DNA of 64,000 nt from Fidelibacterota bacterium (GTDB lineage: Bacteria > Fidelibacterota > Marinisomatia > Marinisomatales > UBA1611). Where the stretch lies: NCBI GenBank assembly GCA_018658715.1, contig JABHUQ010000041.1, positions 1-64,000 on the forward strand, given 5' to 3'. The notes beneath the pieces are model-generated. The model was not told the DNA's origin and ran no database searches. It saw only the letters and a list, made by a program, of their open reading frames with translations. Of this stretch, positions 8,773 through 17,079 are shown one piece after another. Positions within the stretch are counted from its first letter, which is position 1. Each line of letters begins with the position of its first letter. The translations under genes and the position numbers were made by a program.

Positions 8773-10092
8773 ATGAGACGAATGACATTCTTTGGATTGG
8801 CTCTTTGGATAATCATTGGGTTCTTTTCCCCTCCCCACGCACAAAATGACCCAACTGCACCATTTAATGTTACTGGAAGTAAATATGATTTAAATCAAAC
8901 TATGTCCATCAATTTGAAAAAATCTGATATAAAAGATGTATTAATGATGATCAGTGAATTAACAGGGCTCAATATGATGATCAGTCCCAACTTAGCTGAT
9001 ACAATTACAGCTAATCTGGATGATGTAACCGTACGTGCAGCATTGGATGCTATATTAAAACCAATAGGATATAGTTATTTTGTTCAAGAAAATATCATTA
9101 TTATAAAAACTACCGATAATGAAATGATTGGTGAGTTGGAAACAGCTGTCATTAAGTTAAAATATATTAGTTCGAATGATTTAAAAGGACCACTTAAGTC
9201 GGTGCTGACGAGTCGAGGTTCACTCCAGCCTTTTTCACCTATTGTATCAGGAAGTGCTGAAGGGGGCAGTGGAACAGCAAGTATTATAATTATTTCTGAT
9301 GTCCAAGAAAATATTCCCAGAGTCCGGAAATTAATTCAGGAACTGGATACACCGATTTTGAATATCAATATTGCTGTTCGATTTATTGAATCACAACTAG
9401 ACACTTCTCAGGGATTCGGTGTTGACTGGTCCAGAACCCCCATTCAAATAGGGGCGAGTGTAGATACTTCTACCTTTTCCCTTCCTATCAATTTTAACAA
9501 TTTGGTTGTCGGGACACTTAGTCCTGCGCAGCTAGTGAATGCATTAAAAATTATGCAGGCACAGGGTAATTCAAAACTTTTATCAAGTCCTCAAGTAACA
9601 ACAATGGACAATCACCAAGCGGAAGTGGATGTGGTAACTACTGTGTATATTGAAGGTATGACAAACCAATCTAACTCTCAATATACTTCGCTTTTTGGAC
9701 AATCATCGACTAATAGTAACCCGAATTTTTTTAATCTTAATACAGTTCAGGAAAAAGATATCGGTATTAAACTTCAAGTGATACCCCGATCAAATGAAGG
9801 GAATAGAGTTACACTCATTGTTAATGCAACTGTAGAAGCATTACTCGGCGCTGCGGACTCGAAATCTGACAAGCCGCGCTCTACTAAAAGAACTGTGCGT
9901 ACCCAAGTTACAGTTGATGATGGCTCAACTGTTATAATTGGAGGTCTCATAACTGAAAATGTCATTGAAAATATTAAGTTTGTACCCATATTGAGCAAAA
10001 TTCCTTACTTAGGTGCATTATTCCGATCTACTTCTATAGAAAAAGAACAGAGAGAGCTATTGATCTTTATTACTCCAACAATTATTAGGTAA
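8773..10092 (+). CDS. pilQ: Secretin (PilQ/GspD family)
   Basis: The ATG at 8773 follows the previous stop by one base and gives a clean signal peptide ending PPHAQ; the track start at 8749 would overlap the upstream gene. The protein is 439 residues, shorter than classical PilQ (about 700) because only one STN/N0-like domain is present (MSINLKKSDIKDVLMMISELTG). An N1-type domain follows (VIKLKYISSNDLKGPLKSVL), then the secretin core with LLSSPQVTTMDNHQAEVDV, VDDGSTVIIGGLI and the final SIEKEQRELLIFITPTII. It forms the outer-membrane ring through which a pilus or substrate passes. Symbol is used for the family role. Confidence 0.9.
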   Translation: MRRMTFFGLALWIIIGFFSPPHAQNDPTAPFNVTGSKYDLNQTMSINLKKSDIKDVLMMISELTGLNMMISPNLADTITANLDDVTVRAALDAILKPIGYSYFVQENIIIIKTTDNEMIGELETAVIKLKYISSNDLKGPLKSVLTSRGSLQPFSPIVSGSAEGGSGTASIIIISDVQENIPRVRKLIQELDTPILNINIAVRFIESQLDTSQGFGVDWSRTPIQIGASVDTSTFSLPINFNNLVVGTLSPAQLVNALKIMQAQGNSKLLSSPQVTTMDNHQAEVDVVTTVYIEGMTNQSNSQYTSLFGQSSTNSNPNFFNLNTVQEKDIGIKLQVIPRSNEGNRVTLIVNATVEALLGAADSKSDKPRSTKRTVRTQVTVDDGSTVIIGGLITENVIENIKFVPILSKIPYLGALFRSTSIEKEQRELLIFITPTIIR

Positions 10093-10097
10093 ATTAA

Positions 10098-12968
10098 ATG
10101 AACAAACAATTTCCATATTTAATTATCGCATTTAGTATTTCTGGCCTAATAGCCTTTGCATCTTTATTTGGCGTATATGATACGATAGAAAATAAATTAT
10201 TGGACATGCGGTTTAATCAAAGGGGACGGATCGAAACCCGAAATGATATTGCTACATTGGATATTGATGTCCGGGCATTACAAACTATTGGGAAATGGGA
10301 TCCTTGGAGTCGAGAAAAACATTTACCAATGGTAAAAGCAGCAGGACAGCATGGAATGGATTTGCTTGCTTTTGATATTTACTTTATAGAAAACAGCGAA
10401 CGAAAACTGAATTATAAAGCATTAAATGCTATTGCTGATTCAGTATTATCAATGGATCAAGTAAAAAACCTTTTCCCTAACCCAGATTCAGATTTGGCAA
10501 ATGCATCTGAAATAGCGGGGAATGTAACATTTGCTCAAAGTTTTAAACCTCAGCCAAAGAAAAAAGAAAGAGTAAAAGACAGAACAGACGTTCAAACAAC
10601 TCGGCTAAACCTTATGGATTCATTAAATCTATTTCGTAAAGTAAACCGAGAAGATTATGCCACTATTTTTGATTTTTATGACGGAGAATTTCCCGTAGAA
10701 ATATTTATTCAAAAATCAGCAGGAATTTATTTTTTCCAAGCGAAGGCTGATGCGGATGGCGTCATGCGTAAATATCCCCTTATCGGCCTTTATGAAGATA
10801 GACTTTTTCCATCTGTCTCACTCGCAATGGCATTAAAACATTATCATGTTTCATTTGATAGTGTTGAAATAATACCTGGAACTCATCTGAAATTCAACAT
10901 CCCTGAGCAAGATGAATATGGACAAAACGAAATTGTGATTCCTATTAACGATGAAGGCATGATGCAAGTAAACTGGGCAGGAAACTGGGAAGATGCTGAT
11001 GGAAACTTCGATGTGATGCACTATCCTTATAATGTGCTTAAAGATTTCCAAGAAACTGAATATCCTAATTATATTATGGCAGAATATAAACGGATTGCAA
11101 ATACAGATTTTGGGGGAGATATAAAAGCCGCCCTAAAACCCGTTGTTGGAAAACTTCCTAACAAGGATAGAAAATTAATAATAACGATTGCAAAAAAATT
11201 AATTCCTATGGGAATGGCTGAATCGTATATAAGAAAATATCCTGATAAAACAGCTCAAGATTTTAAACGTCTCCCTCCTTTTATGTATAATGAATTAAAA
11301 AATAACAATTTGATTGCAGATTCATTTCAAAAATCTGGAGAAACGAACTTAAATGATATGTTGGTCGAAGGTTCATTAATCTATGATCCAAATTTAGAAA
11401 ATTATACTATATCGTCCCTTAGTTCACTTCAAGCTGATTTGAAAGATGCCATAGATAAAACTGACGATATTTCCCATAAAAAAGCCCATAAGAAAGCTCA
11501 AGCGAAACTGGCATTGCTTGAAAGAAATTTTCAGATTATCAGTAATTTAAATAATAATAACATGATTGATGAACAGCGCCCTCTTTACTTTATGGGGAAT
11601 TCTCAACGACTTATTTCTGGGAAAGAAGAGAAAGGAAATGCTCGCCTTATTGTTCCATTTGAATTTGTTGGGAAAAAATTATTTTATGGATTAACAGCCA
11701 CAGGGACTCATGATTTAAACCCTATGCCCTTTAACCCTAGATACCCAATGGTTGGCCTTCATGCAAATGCCCTCAATACTATCCTATCAGGAAATTTTAT
11801 AAATAAGAGTTCCAAAGTATTAGATATTGCTATTATACTATTTGTTGGTCTTATACTCGCAATTGCAGTGCCTAAATTGTCCGCAACTCAAGGTGGTATA
11901 CTTATGGGTACTCAGGCAATTGGGCATACATTTATAGCATTTTATCTATTTAGTAATTATAATTATTGGCTCGATTTATTTGGTCCTGGAATTACAATGG
12001 TTGTTGGATATTTGGGGATTACTATCTACAACTATATTCAAGAAGAAAAGAATAAACAATTCCTGAAAGAGTCATTTGGAACCTATGTTTCACCAGAACT
12101 TATTGACCAAATGTATGATAGTGGTGAAGAACCATCCTTGGGTGGCGAAGAAGGATATCACACTGCTTTTTTTACAGATATTCAAAGTTTTTCTGCCTTT
12201 TCTGAAAAATTAACCGCAAGTGAACTTGTTGCATTATTAAACCAATATTTGACAGATATGACTGATGTTCTTTTAGAAAATAAAGGAACATTAGATAAAT
12301 ATATTGGTGATGCGATCGTGGCATTCTATGGTGCTCCTATAGAAATAGACGATCATGAAATGTGGGCGTGTATAACTGCAATCAAAATGCAGGAAAGCTT
12401 AGAATTACTTCGCCAAGGCTGGCAGGAAGAAGGAGATCGTTGGCCCGAAATTGTCCACCACATGCAAAATAGAATTGGTATCAGTTCCGGACAAATGGTT
12501 ACTGGGAACATGGGATCTGCATCCAGAATGAATTATACTATGATGGGTGATAATGTTAATACAGCTGCACGACTTGAATCATCAGCAAAACAATATGGTA
12601 TTTATATTCAAATTGCAGATAGTACTTATCAAGCTGTGAAAGATCGAGTTGTTGTACGAGACTTAGATTTAGTAAAAGTTATGGGTAAAAATGAACCTGT
12701 AAAAGTATGGGAACTTATTTGTGAAGTTGGGCAAGAACCAGAGCAATATAAAAAGATTCTACCTGCTTACCACGAAGCTTTAGATTTATATAAAAGTCAA
12801 CAATGGGAAAAAGCAATCGAAGCTTTTAAAGTATCAGACGCATTAGAAGATATGTTCCCAGGCCGGAAGACAAATCCAAGTAGAATATATATTCCACGAT
12901 GCGAATATTTCATCGAAAATCCACCAGGAAGAGATTGGGATGGCGTTTGGACTCTCACTTCAAAATAG
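10098..12968 (+). CDS. CHASE2-domain class III adenylate cyclase
   Basis: 956 residues, five bases after the secretin. A helix near residues 8-27 is followed by an extracytoplasmic CHASE2 sensor (DNRFN-like LLDMRFNQRGRIE, ATLDIDVRALQTIGKWDPWSR), which carries a long extra segment (about 310-540). Three helices near 575-660 lead to a cyclase domain (about 690-870). Both metal Asp residues are present (FFTDIQSFS, YIGDAIVAFYGAP), as are the transition-state Asn and Arg in NTAARLES. The Lys in LDKYIGD and Asp in MMGDNVN favour ATP as substrate. A short TPR-like tail follows. Placement suggests cAMP signalling linked to the pilus system; this is inference. Confidence 0.9.
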   Translation: MNKQFPYLIIAFSISGLIAFASLFGVYDTIENKLLDMRFNQRGRIETRNDIATLDIDVRALQTIGKWDPWSREKHLPMVKAAGQHGMDLLAFDIYFIENSERKLNYKALNAIADSVLSMDQVKNLFPNPDSDLANASEIAGNVTFAQSFKPQPKKKERVKDRTDVQTTRLNLMDSLNLFRKVNREDYATIFDFYDGEFPVEIFIQKSAGIYFFQAKADADGVMRKYPLIGLYEDRLFPSVSLAMALKHYHVSFDSVEIIPGTHLKFNIPEQDEYGQNEIVIPINDEGMMQVNWAGNWEDADGNFDVMHYPYNVLKDFQETEYPNYIMAEYKRIANTDFGGDIKAALKPVVGKLPNKDRKLIITIAKKLIPMGMAESYIRKYPDKTAQDFKRLPPFMYNELKNNNLIADSFQKSGETNLNDMLVEGSLIYDPNLENYTISSLSSLQADLKDAIDKTDDISHKKAHKKAQAKLALLERNFQIISNLNNNNMIDEQRPLYFMGNSQRLISGKEEKGNARLIVPFEFVGKKLFYGLTATGTHDLNPMPFNPRYPMVGLHANALNTILSGNFINKSSKVLDIAIILFVGLILAIAVPKLSATQGGILMGTQAIGHTFIAFYLFSNYNYWLDLFGPGITMVVGYLGITIYNYIQEEKNKQFLKESFGTYVSPELIDQMYDSGEEPSLGGEEGYHTAFFTDIQSFSAFSEKLTASELVALLNQYLTDMTDVLLENKGTLDKYIGDAIVAFYGAPIEIDDHEMWACITAIKMQESLELLRQGWQEEGDRWPEIVHHMQNRIGISSGQMVTGNMGSASRMNYTMMGDNVNTAARLESSAKQYGIYIQIADSTYQAVKDRVVVRDLDLVKVMGKNEPVKVWELICEVGQEPEQYKKILPAYHEALDLYKSQQWEKAIEAFKVSDALEDMFPGRKTNPSRIYIPRCEYFIENPPGRDWDGVWTLTSK

Positions 12969-12978
12969 GAATATGTTC

Positions 12979-15900
12979 ATGAAGTTTCCACATTGGATCA
13001 CTTCACTCCTTCTACTGAGTTTATTGTCTTCCACTGGTCACTCTCAGGGGAATCCATTTGTTAAAGATTCTTCATTTACTGATTCTGTGCGACAATCATT
13101 GGCTGCTGAAATTTTAAGCGCGGATATTAATAATGATGGAACAGCTGATTTATTTATGTCTGGATATGATTCAACACGATTTGGCTATTTTCTTGACGTA
13201 TATTCAAATAATAATGGCACACTTGAAACATTTTATACACAAGAAATTGTCACATATTCAGATACGATTGGCGTAAATATTGGCGGTATTAGTGGCATGG
13301 ATTTGGCTGATTTTGATAGAGACGGATTCATAGATGTAGTTATTCATGGTTCTAACCAATTTAGCTTATATATGAATAACGGTACAACACTTACACCATC
13401 TTCTCAGGTAGCTAACGAATATTTAACCTATAGTAAAGCTCGGTGGGGCGATATGAATATGGATGGTGCTCCAGATTTATTTATTACTGGTGTCGATGAA
13501 AATCAAGATGTGATCCTAAATGAGTTACGATTAAATACAAATGGGACTTTAGAGACAGACCAAACAGTTGTTTATCCTAATTTATTTAATGGCAGTATGG
13601 CATGGGGTGATTATGATTTAGATGGTGATCCTGACTTAGTTGTTTCTGGCCAAACAGCGGATATTAATTCAAGTGCAACTCGTTTTTATCAAAATGAACC
13701 GACCGGAAGATTAATTGAAGATTCAAATCAAGATATTTTGGGATTAAAAGCATCTGCGTCCCGATTTGCAGATCTAGATCAAGATGGTGATTTAGATTTA
13801 ATTAAAAGTGGATGGAGTCTTGAACATGGATTAAGAACAGCGCTCTATATTAATGAACCTCTTGGAACTTATACAGAAATTGAAAATGCAATTCCTTTTG
13901 GTGTGGCCTATGGGTCTATTGATGCTATTGATTATGATTTAGATGGAGACGTTGATTTATTTATTGGGGGTGTTGATTCTGTAAATGCCAATGCAACTGA
14001 AGTTTATTCGCTCCATGGGAATCTATACGAAAATACTGGCTCATTCAATTTCATATTAGCTCAAACATTCCCCGGAAGCCGAAGTGTCTCCTTCTCTGAT
14101 TTAAATCAAGATAAACGTCCGGACATTATAGTTTCCGGAACCACAAAAATTAAAAATGGTGATAGTACATTCTGCTCTGTTTATTTGAATACTCTAACCA
14201 CCCAAAATGAACAACCGGTAGCGCCCACATCTACAAATGCTTTTTCAGTTAGTAATCGGGCTATTTTTACTTGGGGAGCAGGAACAGACGATCATACAGA
14301 TGCACCTGCTTTAATGTATAATATTAGAATTGGTTCAGAATCAAATGGGAATGATTTATTATCGTCATCCATCCCAATTCACCAATCAAATAATAATTCA
14401 CGGCTCATTCGGGAATTTATAAATATTCCTCATGGCGTTTATTATTGGAGCGTACAAACCGTTGATCCTTCTAGGCAAACATCTGAATGGTCGGCTGAAG
14501 ATACTCTTTTTATTCCAAGACTTGTTCCATCTATTCAATCATTACCGGGTGTTTATTTTAGTGCTGCAGGGTGGGCTGACTATGACGGTGACAATGCCAT
14601 TGATCTTGGGTTAACCGGCATTTCTTTCACTGGTGGAAGTATTACTCGGTTTTACCAAAATGAAAGCGACTTGCTTGAGCAAGATTTAACTCAAAATACA
14701 GAAGCTGTTTTTGGAGGTCATTTATCTTTTGCAGATTATACCAATGATGGACATTTAGATATGATGATCTCTGGTTACCAAATCATAAGTTTTCAGCCAT
14801 TTCCAAAATGTTATTTATATAAATGGTCTAATGGCACATTTGTCGCTGATCAAATAAAGATTTACCCTACTTACGATTTTGCAACAGGCAGTTGGCTTGA
14901 ACTCGAATCTAGTGTTTTTCCTGTAGTTGGTGGGTCAAACAATCACGCTTGGGGAGATTATGATAATGATGGTGATCTCGATTTAATTATTGGTGGCACA
15001 AATTATTATGGGTGGCGAAGACTTACATTATATAAAAATGAAAATGGGGAATTTTTTCAAGATACAAATCAAACACTTACTCCAATCTTCCCCTGTATTA
15101 CTGCCTGGTCTGACGTGAATAATGATGGATATTTAGACCTAATTGCTTCAGGCGCTGATAGTGCGACTCAAACATTAAAAACATATGTTTATTTAAATGA
15201 TTCAACCCATACGTTAACGGAAAGTCTTAATTGGAATATCCATTTTGGAGTAACAGCTGGTGCTATATCTGTGGGAGATTATGATGCGGATGGAGATGAT
15301 GATTTTGTTATTTTAGGTAAAGATAAAGATGAAGAATTAAAAACGCGTATTTATGAAAATAATGGCTTTAATGGTTTCATGGTAGCAGAAGAATTGGATG
15401 GCGTGTATTATGGGAGAGCTGATTGGGGAGATTATGATAATGATGGTGATCTCGATTTAGCTGTCTCAGGACAAAGTAATACTGAAGGATCACTCGGACT
15501 TGGCTCATCTCCAACGACGGTGGTTTACTCTCAATCTGATGGTCAATTTTCAAAAGATATAACACTTAATCTAGATAATGTAGGTGTTAGTTCTATTCAA
15601 TGGGGAGATTATGACTCAGACGGAGATCTTGATTTATTTGTTGCAGGATTTAAAGAAAATCAAGATGTTATTTCTCTCGTTTTTGATAATCTTGAATCAA
15701 TCAATAATACCAATGAAGTCCCAACAGCCCCTTACAATTTATCTGAAGATATATCATCAAATAATGTGACATTAAATTGGTCTATATCACAAGATTTAAA
15801 TAGTCCAGAAAATGGTTTTACTCCATCTGATGGATTACGTTATAGTCTCCAAATTGGAACAGATGAAAATGAAAATGCAGTTTTATCTGCAAAAATTCCT

Positions 15901-17079
15901 CACAACAAAAATTTAACAATTAATAAATCATTCTATGAACTCAAGAAAATAGATGAAGGTTGGTATGATTGGCGTGTTAGTGCAATCGATAATAGTTATG
16001 GACAATCTGATTGGTCAACAACACATACATTTTATGTAGATAAAACTGCCCCAGCTATTGATACAATACGAGCTAACTATGGGATAGGTGGACAAATTAT
16101 TCTTATTGTTGAATTTGACGAATTTTTTGAAATGAATAACAGTGTTGATCCTACAGTAATTGTTTTTCACCCAGATTCTCCTGATTTAACTAATAATGGT
16201 ATATTGGATACGGTCTATGTTGACAAACAAAGTTTCTCTGCAAAAGTTTGGACAGGTGTTTTAACTCTCCCTGAATTATTCCGAGGGAAAGCAATTGAAA
16301 TCCATGTGGCAGGTGCAGAAGATTTACGTGGTAACCAAATGGAAAATGAAATTACTTATAAAACGCCATCAAAAATAATTTCAGCTTTTGGCGGTACGGT
16401 TATTAGTAAAGATGGAAACGCATCACTGCTTCTTCCGCAAAATACAGTTCAAGAAGATTTAAGTTTGACCATTAATAAAGAGTCAAGCCCCGCAACTTTT
16501 TCATCACTTGCGATGAGTTCTATTTATAATATTACTCCGGATGATTTGGAATTATTAAAACCTGGAATAATCCGAATTATATCACCAAATAAAGATTTGA
16601 ATGATAGTACATCTATTTTCATTGGTCGAATCTCGACGAATGGAGATAGTTTGTTCTATTTAGGCGGAACTCCATCCATTATAAATAGCCAAAAAGTGTT
16701 CACAGCTGAAGTGGATTCTCTTGGGCGGTTTGGTTTATTTACTTATGATACAACCCAAGCCATTCGTAAAATGGATTTCGATCAATTAGTCTGTCAACCA
16801 CGTCTTTTTTCACCGGCAGGAAAAACATTCGAATTCCCATCAACAAATATATTATTTAATCTAGAATCATCCAATGATGTCACTGCTAGAATATTTAATA
16901 TTGGTGGACGTTTGAAAAAAACAATTAAACCTGAATTTCCTCTTTCAATTGGAAGTAATGTTCTTTCTTGGGATGGAAAGGATGAAAATGGGGATGTGGT
17001 TACAAGTGGTTTGTATATTGTAACTCTTGATGTCAATGGGACTGTTTTGAAAACGACAGTAGGGGTTTTAAACCGATGA
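12979..17079 (+). CDS. Very large FG-GAP/VCBS-repeat exported protein
   Basis: ATG 12979 has AGGAAT about seven bases upstream and starts a signal peptide (LLLLSLLSSTGHSQ); ATG 12973 is an alternative, and the track start at 12940 lies in the cyclase gene. The 1366-residue protein has many FG-GAP/VCBS blades with calcium-binding signatures such as DYDNDGDLDL and DLDQDGDLDL, in two propeller groups separated by fibronectin-III-like modules (about 415-515 and 915-1020). The C-terminus has an FlgD-like Ig fold: SWDGKDENGDVVTSGLYIVTL. Likely secreted or surface-attached by a type IX-like route, binding other surfaces or polymers. Ends with ATGA overlap to the next gene. Confidence 0.9.
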   Translation: MKFPHWITSLLLLSLLSSTGHSQGNPFVKDSSFTDSVRQSLAAEILSADINNDGTADLFMSGYDSTRFGYFLDVYSNNNGTLETFYTQEIVTYSDTIGVNIGGISGMDLADFDRDGFIDVVIHGSNQFSLYMNNGTTLTPSSQVANEYLTYSKARWGDMNMDGAPDLFITGVDENQDVILNELRLNTNGTLETDQTVVYPNLFNGSMAWGDYDLDGDPDLVVSGQTADINSSATRFYQNEPTGRLIEDSNQDILGLKASASRFADLDQDGDLDLIKSGWSLEHGLRTALYINEPLGTYTEIENAIPFGVAYGSIDAIDYDLDGDVDLFIGGVDSVNANATEVYSLHGNLYENTGSFNFILAQTFPGSRSVSFSDLNQDKRPDIIVSGTTKIKNGDSTFCSVYLNTLTTQNEQPVAPTSTNAFSVSNRAIFTWGAGTDDHTDAPALMYNIRIGSESNGNDLLSSSIPIHQSNNNSRLIREFINIPHGVYYWSVQTVDPSRQTSEWSAEDTLFIPRLVPSIQSLPGVYFSAAGWADYDGDNAIDLGLTGISFTGGSITRFYQNESDLLEQDLTQNTEAVFGGHLSFADYTNDGHLDMMISGYQIISFQPFPKCYLYKWSNGTFVADQIKIYPTYDFATGSWLELESSVFPVVGGSNNHAWGDYDNDGDLDLIIGGTNYYGWRRLTLYKNENGEFFQDTNQTLTPIFPCITAWSDVNNDGYLDLIASGADSATQTLKTYVYLNDSTHTLTESLNWNIHFGVTAGAISVGDYDADGDDDFVILGKDKDEELKTRIYENNGFNGFMVAEELDGVYYGRADWGDYDNDGDLDLAVSGQSNTEGSLGLGSSPTTVVYSQSDGQFSKDITLNLDNVGVSSIQWGDYDSDGDLDLFVAGFKENQDVISLVFDNLESINNTNEVPTAPYNLSEDISSNNVTLNWSISQDLNSPENGFTPSDGLRYSLQIGTDENENAVLSAKIPHNKNLTINKSFYELKKIDEGWYDWRVSAIDNSYGQSDWSTTHTFYVDKTAPAIDTIRANYGIGGQIILIVEFDEFFEMNNSVDPTVIVFHPDSPDLTNNGILDTVYVDKQSFSAKVWTGVLTLPELFRGKAIEIHVAGAEDLRGNQMENEITYKTPSKIISAFGGTVISKDGNASLLLPQNTVQEDLSLTINKESSPATFSSLAMSSIYNITPDDLELLKPGIIRIISPNKDLNDSTSIFIGRISTNGDSLFYLGGTPSIINSQKVFTAEVDSLGRFGLFTYDTTQAIRKMDFDQLVCQPRLFSPAGKTFEFPSTNILFNLESSNDVTARIFNIGGRLKKTIKPEFPLSIGSNVLSWDGKDENGDVVTSGLYIVTLDVNGTVLKTTVGVLNR
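14950..15459 (+). repeat. 36-base exact direct repeat within FG-GAP gene
   Basis: Positions 14950-14985 and 15424-15459 are identical at the DNA level, 474 bases apart. They encode WGDYDNDGDLDL, the calcium-binding blade motif. A third, diverged copy lies near 15600-15635. Identity at silent sites suggests recent duplication or gene conversion among blades. In-frame recombination between the two copies would change the number of blades. Confidence 0.9.
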
